A stretch of DNA of 64,000 nucleotides from NCBI GenBank assembly GCA_012960505.1, contig DUBC01000033.1, forward strand, positions 124,001 through 188,000, in the 5' to 3' direction. The translations under genes and the position numbers were made by a program. The notes under the pieces are model-generated. The model was given only the letters and a program-made list of their open reading frames with translations. It searched no databases and had not been told where the DNA came from. The stretch is from Verrucomicrobiales bacterium (GTDB lineage Bacteria > Verrucomicrobiota > Verrucomicrobiia > Verrucomicrobiales > DEV007). Below, piece by piece: positions 35,986 to 43,997 of the stretch; the first letter of the stretch is position 1; each line of letters opens with the position of its first letter.

Positions 35986-38457
35986 TTAATCTATATCAGG
36001 AATTTCTAATGGTTTCGGAGGTGTGATTTGAATTGGGCTCTCTCCATTTCCAAGTATTGTTGGCGTAATTGGGGTCGCCTTGAGAGGAGTTTCTTTCTCA
36101 TCTACTGCCCGAGCCTTGAGGACTGGTTGCAATGATGAGTATGGATCCGATTCACCTACGACAGTGGGTGAAATTAAAAACACAGCATCAATGGGGCTAA
36201 TATTTTGAGATCGCTTATTTGAATTTGTTAAGTCACTGATAATAGGTTTTCGAATCTGGTCGTTCCCGTTAGTATGAAATTGGCAATAAGAATGAAAGTC
36301 TGCACCTTTTTTGATGATTTCCTTGTATGTGGTTCTTGTGATCTTTCTTGTCCCTTCTTCTTCTCCTGCCATTTCTTCGTAACATGTATCTGTCGCGCGA
36401 AGACCTGACTTTTTACATATTTCAATTGTGAGTACGTCGGCTGGCTGATTGATAGGTTTGGAGGGAAAGGATTTTAGTGATGTGTTCATTGCATCAACCC
36501 AGACTGGCATGATCGTGTCTTTACTGAATGCTCCCCGATATATTGTTTTAGGTATATCAAATCCTGCCCAGACCCCGCACGTTACAGCACTGTTGTATCC
36601 AACGAACCAGTGATCTGTAAAGTTGTAAGATGTCCCGGTTTTTCCTGCTGCATTTTTGTCTCTTAGACCAAATTTCTCAAAAGCTTCCTTACCGGTTCCC
36701 TTGATGAGGGAATCCTTTAGGCAGCTGTGAACAAGATAAGCTGTTGCGCTATCAATCACCTTTTCTTGACCATTATTTTTGGATATGAATATTTTCTCTC
36801 CCTTGGGGTTGGTGATAGATGAAATGATGTGTATATGGTTTGCTGTTTGTCCGCCATTAGGAAAGATGGTGAAGGCGCGACAAATTTCATGGAGACTAGT
36901 TGAACTGCTGCCTAGCAGGGTTTTGTCGTATTCATCCATAGCTGACTTAACGCCTGCCTTTTGCACAAGATCTACTACCTTACTGCGGCCAATCTTTTTC
37001 CCAATTCTTACTGTTGCGGAATTTTTTGATTCAACAAGCGCTTCCCTTGCCGTGATAGTTCCCTTATAAGTTACAGTCTCCGATTCGCTTCCCCACTCTC
37101 CAAGAATTCCTGTAGATCCGCCGATTGCAACGCTCCTATTATCGATGGGAGAATCTTTAATCATTGAACCTGGAAAGTAATTTTCTGAGAATGCGGCTGC
37201 ATATACAAAAGGCTTAAAGGCCGTGCCCGTTGGTCTTTTTGACTGTAATGCCCGGTTAAACTGACTGTGCTTGAAGTTGCGACCTCCTACCAGAGCAACG
37301 ATACCACCGGTTGTATTTTCAATCATTATGACAGCGCCCTGTAAGTAATCGGGCGTTGGTCTTTTCTTTTTCGCTAAGGCGATAGGATCAGGTGAGATTT
37401 CCTTTTCCTGAAAATTAGCATATGTCTGGTGCTTGAATTCTGGGTGACTTTCTGTTTTTGCTAGGTTTCGGTAAAGGCTTTGTATAGCAACTCTTTGAGT
37501 TTCATTATCGATAGTTGTATAAATTATAAATCCTCCCTTACCTGCATTGTCTAGACCTATTTGTTCGATGACTTGGAGCCTAACCATTTCCTGGACGTAG
37601 GAATTCTGCTCACCTTTGATCTGGGAGAGTTGAATCGGCTGATCGAGAAAAGTAGAAAGTTCTGATTCGGTAATCATTTTCTCTTTATGCATCCTGTTCA
37701 GGACGTGGTTTCTTGCCTTCAAGGAAAGTTCTATATTGTTTCTTGGAGAGAGGCGTGAAGGATTTTTGATGAGCCCACAAATTGTCGCTGCTTCTAATAT
37801 AGTGATGTCTGCAACTGATTTCCCAAAGTAGCCTCTTGAAGCTGATTCGATTCCAAAGTAACCGCTGCCAAAATATATTCTGTTTAGATAATGTTCTAAT
37901 ATTTCGGGTTTGGTTAAACTGCTTTCTATTCTATTAGCAAGAAATGCTTCTATGATTTTGGTATTAATGTTTCGAGTTCTAAATTCTACTGGATAGCATT
38001 GTTTGGCTAACTGTTGGGTTATTGTGCTTGCCCCTTGCGTAATTCTCTTAGCCTTCAGGTTTAATATAACTGCACGAGCGATTCCAATGAAGTCGACGCC
38101 GCTATGCTCAAAGAATCGGGAGTCTTCGACGGCGGTGAGCGCTTGGATGAGGTGATAAGGAACAGCATCAAGCCTGATAGGGCGTCTGTCCTCAATTTTA
38201 ATCTGACCAATTTCTATGCCGTCTCTGTCGTATATCCGGCTAGGAACTTCAAGCTTACTTATAGCATTTAAATCAAATTCTTGGGCTTGCTCTTGGCGTA
38301 TTTTCAAAAATGATATTCCGTAAGTAAGACCAACCGCAGTGCCTATTAATATGATAAGCAAAGAAATCTGGAACCATATTTTTTGATAGAGTTTGGTTCG
38401 CTTTTTTAGTGTGTTGCCCTTGTGGTAATTCATTTTTAGAATCTCTGTGGCATTCAA
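35986..38457 (-). CDS. Class A penicillin-binding protein 1A with Thr in place of the catalytic Ser
   Basis: A bifunctional peptidoglycan synthase of 823 residues with one N-terminal membrane helix (about 30-50). The GT51 glycosyltransferase domain is intact: catalytic Glu111 in EDSRFFEHSGVDF and RITQGASTITQQLAKQ. In the transpeptidase domain, SxN is Ser477-Lys-Asn (ESKNSATVRIG) and KTG is Lys606 in AGKTGTSYNF. The SxxK motif, however, reads RPTGTAFKPFVY, with Thr412 (codon ACG) where the acyl-forming Ser is expected. It also has an extended Pro-rich C-terminal region. The start may be ATG 38457 or Met9. Gene symbols mrcA/ponA are not used because orthology is not proven. Confidence 0.93.
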   Translation of the reverse strand: MNATEILKMNYHKGNTLKKRTKLYQKIWFQISLLIILIGTAVGLTYGISFLKIRQEQAQEFDLNAISKLEVPSRIYDRDGIEIGQIKIEDRRPIRLDAVPYHLIQALTAVEDSRFFEHSGVDFIGIARAVILNLKAKRITQGASTITQQLAKQCYPVEFRTRNINTKIIEAFLANRIESSLTKPEILEHYLNRIYFGSGYFGIESASRGYFGKSVADITILEAATICGLIKNPSRLSPRNNIELSLKARNHVLNRMHKEKMITESELSTFLDQPIQLSQIKGEQNSYVQEMVRLQVIEQIGLDNAGKGGFIIYTTIDNETQRVAIQSLYRNLAKTESHPEFKHQTYANFQEKEISPDPIALAKKKRPTPDYLQGAVIMIENTTGGIVALVGGRNFKHSQFNRALQSKRPTGTAFKPFVYAAAFSENYFPGSMIKDSPIDNRSVAIGGSTGILGEWGSESETVTYKGTITAREALVESKNSATVRIGKKIGRSKVVDLVQKAGVKSAMDEYDKTLLGSSSTSLHEICRAFTIFPNGGQTANHIHIISSITNPKGEKIFISKNNGQEKVIDSATAYLVHSCLKDSLIKGTGKEAFEKFGLRDKNAAGKTGTSYNFTDHWFVGYNSAVTCGVWAGFDIPKTIYRGAFSKDTIMPVWVDAMNTSLKSFPSKPINQPADVLTIEICKKSGLRATDTCYEEMAGEEEGTRKITRTTYKEIIKKGADFHSYCQFHTNGNDQIRKPIISDLTNSNKRSQNISPIDAVFLISPTVVGESDPYSSLQPVLKARAVDEKETPLKATPITPTILGNGESPIQITPPKPLEIPDID

Positions 38458-38492
38458 GTCTACTACACAGTAATGTAATATAATCTAAGGAA

Positions 38493-39638
38493 ATGTCAGA
38501 GCAAGCCACCGATAATGGCCAGTCGGCCGATGAGAATAGTATAATGGGTTTAATTCATGAAAAAATTCATGAATCAGATTCAGCTTTGCCATTCGATGAA
38601 TTTATGGAATTGGCGCTCTATCATCCAAATTATGGGTATTATACTAGTGCGCGGAAAAGAGTAGGATCGGATGGAGATTTCATTACTTCGGTCAGTGTGG
38701 GGCAATGTTTTGGAATGATTTTGGCTCATCATTTTGCTCCTATCATTGAGTCAATGGCTTCTAATTCTGATGAGGTTGTCATCGTTGAGCTTGGAGCAGA
38801 GGAAGGAGATTTAGCTAAGGATATGATGGGAACCTTAGCTAAATTGCTTAATGGTTCTATTTTCAAAAGGCTACGTTACATTGTGGTTGAACCTTTTGCT
38901 GCAAAACGAGCTATGCTCCATTCAAAATTTATTAGTGGGGAATTGGATGAGCTCGAGGTTATTTCAAATTTCAGTGAGTTATCTGTCAATAATTGCATTT
39001 TAATTGCAAATGAGGTTCTTGATGCGATTCCAGTGAAGAGAGTTCGCTGGAATGGTAATGAATGGGTTGAAATTTGCGTGAGTGCGGTTAAGTGCGGTGA
39101 AGGGCAAAGATTAGTTGAAATTGAAAGGAATATCGCATCATCAGCATTAAAGAAAATTGTTAAGGATTATCCAACCACTCTTACCGAAGGGTTCACGATC
39201 GAAGTTAATTTACGGTTCAATGATTTTTTCGCAGATATTTTTCCTGCTGCTGAAATATTATATGGCTGTTTAATTGATTATGGATTGGAGGCTGATGAAA
39301 TTTTTGATCCTGGAAGAAAGAACGGCACATTACGCGCCTATTCAAAGCACGGCATAATTGATGACCCACTTTCATCCCCGGGAAGAATTGACCTTACTTC
39401 GCATGTTAATTTTGATCATGCTTCAAGTGTAGCAAAGGATTGTGGATTTGAAGTCAGTAGCATTACTGACCAATATCATTTTTTAGTCAAGAGTGCAGAA
39501 CCATGGCTCCTTGAAATTGAAAAGGCAGGAGATCCGGACGCTAAAAATGCGAAGCTTCTAAGACAGTTTAAGATGCTATTTCACCCATCTGTCATGGGGA
39601 AGAACTTTAAGGTGATGGAAATAAAAAAAGGAATTTAG
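38493..39638 (+). CDS. MidA/NDUFAF7-like SAM-dependent methyltransferase (COG1565)
   Basis: A 381-residue protein of the COG1565 family. Family signs are FMELALYHPNYGYYTS near the N-terminus, GDFITSVSVGQCFGMILAHH, the SAM-binding region VIVELGAEEGDLAKDMM, the NCILIANEVLDAIPVKR segment, and GTLRAYSKH towards the C-terminus. Mitochondrial NDUFAF7 methylates an arginine of a complex I subunit; the bacterial target is not known. It is divergent from the PBP1A gene (35 bases), and its TAG overlaps the convergent propeller gene in TTAG (39635-39638). Confidence 0.88.
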   Translation: MSEQATDNGQSADENSIMGLIHEKIHESDSALPFDEFMELALYHPNYGYYTSARKRVGSDGDFITSVSVGQCFGMILAHHFAPIIESMASNSDEVVIVELGAEEGDLAKDMMGTLAKLLNGSIFKRLRYIVVEPFAAKRAMLHSKFISGELDELEVISNFSELSVNNCILIANEVLDAIPVKRVRWNGNEWVEICVSAVKCGEGQRLVEIERNIASSALKKIVKDYPTTLTEGFTIEVNLRFNDFFADIFPAAEILYGCLIDYGLEADEIFDPGRKNGTLRAYSKHGIIDDPLSSPGRIDLTSHVNFDHASSVAKDCGFEVSSITDQYHFLVKSAEPWLLEIEKAGDPDAKNAKLLRQFKMLFHPSVMGKNFKVMEIKKGI

Positions 39639-40930
39639 AGTTTTTCTATTCGATAAAGGTGAGTCTTAGTCCTTGCGTAAATAGATTTTCCTGAAACTGC
39701 AGGAGATGCCATGAATCCTGAATCCAGCTGATTGCGTGCAACTAGTTGGTATTTTTCACCAGGCTTGATTACATAACAGTGGCCCATTTCACTGAAGAAA
39801 TAGATATTGCCGTCAGCAAGTATCGGAGATGAAGAGAAGTGCCCTGGCATTCTATCACTCCATACTGATTTACCGTTTTGAAGATCCAGACAAGTTAGAA
39901 TCCCCTCATCAGTTGTCATGTAAAGGTTATCTTTGTGAATGATTGGAGAGGACCGTTTAGGTACTCGTTTAAAGATATCCCAATTGACATGACTTTTCGT
40001 AATGTTGCCACGAGCTTTCGGATCGAGCTTGATTGAAATTAAGTGAGGCTTTCCGTATCCGGTATTAATGATTATGTTGTCTTTATAAATGACACTTCGA
40101 GAAGCGTTGGAGTAACCAGAATAAGTGACATTCCAAATTTCTTTCCCATCTTTTGGATCATAGGCGAAACAAGACTTTGCTCCTGGGCTAATCATTATTG
40201 TTTTTCCTCCAACGTTTGTAAATGTTGGCGTTGAGTATGCTTTTCTCAAATCGCCGTCTCCTCGTATTTTTCCATTAGGCTCTACGTCATCCCACTTAGT
40301 TGAGCGGTCTGTTTTCCAAATTGTTTTCCCGGTTTTTTTATCGAGCGCGATGAGATACTGAAAGTCGACGCCGTCCATGGTAAGGATGAGCAGTTCCTCG
40401 AACAGGACAGGCGAGGATCCAGGTCCCCGAAAATGACGACAGGGAAGGTCCGTTCTTTTCCATATTATTTTTCCGGTTTCGGTGTTAATCGCTACCGTCC
40501 CATAACTACCGAAATGAATATAGACCCTTCCCTCTTCTATCGTCGGGGAGGGAGAACCGTAACTGTTTACGCTGTTACCTAAAGGCTCTACATTATCGTT
40601 CTCGAAGAGTTCAAATTTATATATAATATCACCGGTCTTTGAATTAATACAAAAGGCCCCCATTGATTTTCCATCAAGCGTCGAATTCGTGACCCAAACT
40701 TGTTCTTTCCATATAACGGGAGAAGACCATGCTCGTCCTTCTATCTCTGTTTTCCAGACAATATTCTCCTGCTCTGACCATTTAATAGGTAAGTTGCGTG
40801 GGCAGTCTGCAACGATCCCGTCCCCGGAAGGGCCTCGAAAATCAGTCCAGGTGTGTTTCTCTTTACCGTTTGAATAGGATAAAAGGAAAAAACTAAAAAA
40901 AATTATTTGTAGACTCTTTGGGTAATACAT
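39635..40930 (-). CDS. Secreted PQQ-type beta-propeller protein
   Basis: A 431-residue protein with a signal peptide (YPKSLQIIFFSFFLLSYSNG) followed by WTDFRGPSGDGIVADCPRNL, a common start of verrucomicrobial and planctomycete PQQ-like repeat proteins. Blades repeat every 50 or so residues with W-(K/S) and A-x-(D/N)-x-x-TG-x-x-(I/V)-W-K patterns (INTETGKIIWKR, LDKKTGKTIWKT, LDLQNGKSVWSD). No clear catalytic residues of PQQ dehydrogenases can be assigned, so a structural or ligand-binding propeller is as likely as an enzyme. It is monocistronic and divergent from the kinase operon. Confidence 0.88.
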   Translation of the reverse strand: MYYPKSLQIIFFSFFLLSYSNGKEKHTWTDFRGPSGDGIVADCPRNLPIKWSEQENIVWKTEIEGRAWSSPVIWKEQVWVTNSTLDGKSMGAFCINSKTGDIIYKFELFENDNVEPLGNSVNSYGSPSPTIEEGRVYIHFGSYGTVAINTETGKIIWKRTDLPCRHFRGPGSSPVLFEELLILTMDGVDFQYLIALDKKTGKTIWKTDRSTKWDDVEPNGKIRGDGDLRKAYSTPTFTNVGGKTIMISPGAKSCFAYDPKDGKEIWNVTYSGYSNASRSVIYKDNIIINTGYGKPHLISIKLDPKARGNITKSHVNWDIFKRVPKRSSPIIHKDNLYMTTDEGILTCLDLQNGKSVWSDRMPGHFSSSPILADGNIYFFSEMGHCYVIKPGEKYQLVARNQLDSGFMASPAVSGKSIYARTKTHLYRIEKL

Positions 40931-41034
40931 TGATTCGAAGAGATTAATATAACAGTGAATATTTTATTAGTTTTGATTTTAGGGATTCATTCATTTTTTT
41001 CAATGGTTTCGTTATCGATCAGGTGCCATTAGCC

Positions 41035-41062
41035 TTGTCCGATATTTCATTTTGGTTATTAT
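41035..41062 (+). promoter_or_regulatory. Possible promoter of the two-kinase operon
   Basis: TTGTCC (41035-41040), a 16-base spacer and TATTAT (41057-41062) lie in the 277-base gap upstream of the first sensor gene. The match is moderate; the gap is AT-rich. Confidence 0.35.
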
Positions 41063-41207
41063 CTATTTATTGATGACATCAGTTTGCCTATTCATTCCTT
41101 ATTCTACCCAAGAATTGAATATTTAAGGGGAAATTCAGCCTTCCTACCGAAATTCTTTGAAAAATAAAGCCAATCTAAATACCGATTCAGAGGATTTCTC
41201 GATTGAA

Positions 41208-43979
41208 ATGAATCGGGACCGTACAGCATTGGTCATTGATGCTGATGTTGTTAGTAGCCAGGCCATATGCGAGATGCTTAACATTAAGGGATATGAAACA
41301 ATGACATGTGATTCGATCCGAGAAGCTAGAGAGTCATTTTTATCACAATCATTGATAGTTTTAAGTCTTCATGGAGATGATCCGGAGGTTCAGTCTTTCA
41401 TTGAGGATGTTAGTAATAGATCCGGTGAATATCAAAAACCGTATCTCATCGCTCTGAACCACAAGAATATTTCAAAAATAATTGAGGGTATTGATCAGGT
41501 GCTGGCCGTTCCTATAGATGAGAAAGATTTTCTACTTAGGTTGGAAGATGCCGGTACCGTCATTACGGAAAGGTCACAGAAAGTGACGGGGAATTGGAAT
41601 TCGAGAAACATGATACACGAGCAGGCCATTTCCCAAAAATCCGAGGATGGGACTGATCGAGTTGGAGAGGAAGCACCTATCATTGTTAGGAGAGGAACAG
41701 GGGAAGCCGATTTTCAAAATGGTTCAGGGTCATTGCCAGGAAATAATTTACGGCCGATGGTGGATGCCTGTCCTTTGGCTATGGCCATGTTCGATAGGAA
41801 CATGAATTATTTATTTTCGAATGGCTCATGGAATGATTCAATAGGCAGTGCTGTTTTAGATTCTTCAGGAGTGGGTCAGTTTGAATTTATTCCTAGAGTA
41901 TCTAATGAATGGAGGTCAATCTGTAATGATTGTTTCAAATATGGAACTGAGCAGGTAGGAGAAGAATTGGTTCAGTGGTCAAGCGGTGAGAAGGAATGGA
42001 TTCGTTGGTTTGTGAATCCGTGGTATTTAGAGGATGCGGCATTGGGGGGATTGGTAATTTCAGCCCAATCAATTAATGCAGAAAAGACACTTGATATAGA
42101 GCGCCGATTTGAGGCTGATGTTGCGGAGTCAGTGATGACGAGCCCTTTGATCCCAGTTCTTTTTTTGGATATCAAGGGCAGGGTAGTCCGTAGTAACCGA
42201 GCCGCTAAACAGCTAGCTCATTGGGATCCCATAGTTGATGAAGGAAAATATTATTGGGAGATATTTTTGCAAAAATCGGAACATGATGCATCGCGGGAAC
42301 AATATTTGATGTTTTCGCAAAAGTTGATGAATGGCGGCCAATTCACGTACCCAGATACGACAGTTGATCAGATCACTGATAATGAAGGTTCTCAACGTTC
42401 CGTGATATGGTCCAATTCTCCTCGAAGATCTTCCGATGGAAGCGTCATTGGGATCATTAGGGTGGGGACGGATGCTGGACTGTTTATTAACCATTCAGAA
42501 AGCAATATTTCAGATTCGGATTTATTGGAAATGTGCCCGGTCCCGGCATGGAAATGTGATGATGAGGGATCTGTAGATTCCGTTAATGATGCATGGATTT
42601 CTTTCCGTGGATGCGCGAAAAGCGGAGGCATGGATTTAATGTTTTATGAAGGGATGGAAAGTTCTGACGCTCAAAAGTTATCGGATTTGATCCGTTCGTC
42701 AGTCACCTCTCGGTTGTCATTTTCTGAAATCTTTAAGGTTAAGGATTCTAATGGAAAGGAGCGTAACATGCGCTTCTGTGTAGATCCGGATAAGGATAAT
42801 GCTGAGAAGACCGTGTACGGATTAGCATATGATGTGACTGCTGAGCATGAGTTGAGCATGACAAAGTCTCAGTCCGCACGTTTTGAAGCTGATCTTGTTG
42901 CTTCGGGCGTTGAACTAAAGCGTGCTAAAAAAGAGATTGCTGATTTGAAATCTTCATCAGCTAGGGCCCGTTCGATTTCAGAATTATTGCCATCAGGCAT
43001 TGTGCTCTTGGGCCGTGACGGCAAGATAATTTATACAAATGATGCGGCCAGCAAAATAGTAGGCACAGATTTGACATCATTTGAAATGATAGAAGACTGG
43101 TTGTCCCATGCTTTGATAGCGAATGATCAATTAGGGGTTAATGAATTGCTTGAGCGCTGGCGTTCTTTAGTTTGGGTTAAGGGTTCTGCAGGAGTCTTTC
43201 CAATCAATACAGATTCTAAAGAACCTCTACAAATTGAGATTAGACCTAAGTTAATGAATGACGGGGGTCTGTTGGTAGCTCTCTCAGAGGTTACAGGTTT
43301 AAAATTAAGTGATAAACTTGTTAGAGATAATAAGGAAAGTTTATCAGAGATGAATCGAAGAATGGATGTGCTGCTAAGTATCGTTTCAGATATTTTACGC
43401 CTTTGGAGTAACGATCAGGATACGGAAACTTTAAGCGTTACGGTTTCAAGAATCGATGCGTTGGCATTATTACTAACTCATACTACTGGAGAGGAACATT
43501 TTTCGAGTGTTAATTTTGGACAGTATACTAGTTCCCTAGTGAAGGAGTTGATAGAACTGGCTCCTGATCATTCTAATCCGTGCGTCCATTTAAATTATGG
43601 TGTTCAACGTGGAGTGGATTCATTAGGAAGAGCCCCTAGAATAGAGCGGAAGGAGATTTTCATGCCTTATTCATTGGCGATGCCTTTAGCTCTTATATGT
43701 AATGAAATGCTTAGGAATATTTTTATACATGCTTGTCAAGATCGTGATGAAGTTACCGTAAAATTTTCGATAATTATTAACGATGATGGGAGTAGCGGTG
43801 AATTGTTATTTAGTCATGATGGTGTTCCTTTGCCTGCTGATTATGATTTGGATAGAGACGCTGGTAATGGTCTGAAAATTGTAAGATCATTAGCGAGAAG
43901 GATAGGGGGTGAATTAAAAATGAACTGCGGCCTTATGACTGAATTTCATGTTGGATTTTGTTTTCCAGAAGGCAGATAA
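41208..43979 (+). CDS. Multi-PAS sensor protein with degenerate receiver and histidine-kinase domains
   Basis: A large cytoplasmic sensor of about 923 residues (940 from TTG 41157). The N-terminal domain is receiver-like (TALVIDADVVSSQAICEML) but has Ser-Leu where the phosphorylated Asp should be (LIVLSLHGDD) and Val where the conserved Lys should be (LAVPIDEKDF). Several PAS-like units follow (about residues 180-590), then another PAS near 640. The final region resembles a HisKA_2/HATPase module: the His box reads EMNRRMDVLLSIVSDIL without His, but the ATPase N box (NEMLRNIFIHA, Asn832) and GNGLKIV glycine box remain. It probably senses and binds ATP but cannot autophosphorylate in the usual way. 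The hybrid kinase follows after 18 bases. Confidence 0.8.
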   Translation: MNRDRTALVIDADVVSSQAICEMLNIKGYETMTCDSIREARESFLSQSLIVLSLHGDDPEVQSFIEDVSNRSGEYQKPYLIALNHKNISKIIEGIDQVLAVPIDEKDFLLRLEDAGTVITERSQKVTGNWNSRNMIHEQAISQKSEDGTDRVGEEAPIIVRRGTGEADFQNGSGSLPGNNLRPMVDACPLAMAMFDRNMNYLFSNGSWNDSIGSAVLDSSGVGQFEFIPRVSNEWRSICNDCFKYGTEQVGEELVQWSSGEKEWIRWFVNPWYLEDAALGGLVISAQSINAEKTLDIERRFEADVAESVMTSPLIPVLFLDIKGRVVRSNRAAKQLAHWDPIVDEGKYYWEIFLQKSEHDASREQYLMFSQKLMNGGQFTYPDTTVDQITDNEGSQRSVIWSNSPRRSSDGSVIGIIRVGTDAGLFINHSESNISDSDLLEMCPVPAWKCDDEGSVDSVNDAWISFRGCAKSGGMDLMFYEGMESSDAQKLSDLIRSSVTSRLSFSEIFKVKDSNGKERNMRFCVDPDKDNAEKTVYGLAYDVTAEHELSMTKSQSARFEADLVASGVELKRAKKEIADLKSSSARARSISELLPSGIVLLGRDGKIIYTNDAASKIVGTDLTSFEMIEDWLSHALIANDQLGVNELLERWRSLVWVKGSAGVFPINTDSKEPLQIEIRPKLMNDGGLLVALSEVTGLKLSDKLVRDNKESLSEMNRRMDVLLSIVSDILRLWSNDQDTETLSVTVSRIDALALLLTHTTGEEHFSSVNFGQYTSSLVKELIELAPDHSNPCVHLNYGVQRGVDSLGRAPRIERKEIFMPYSLAMPLALICNEMLRNIFIHACQDRDEVTVKFSIIINDDGSSGELLFSHDGVPLPADYDLDRDAGNGLKIVRSLARRIGGELKMNCGLMTEFHVGFCFPEGR

Positions 43980-43997
43980 GTTAATGCAGGGTAATTG

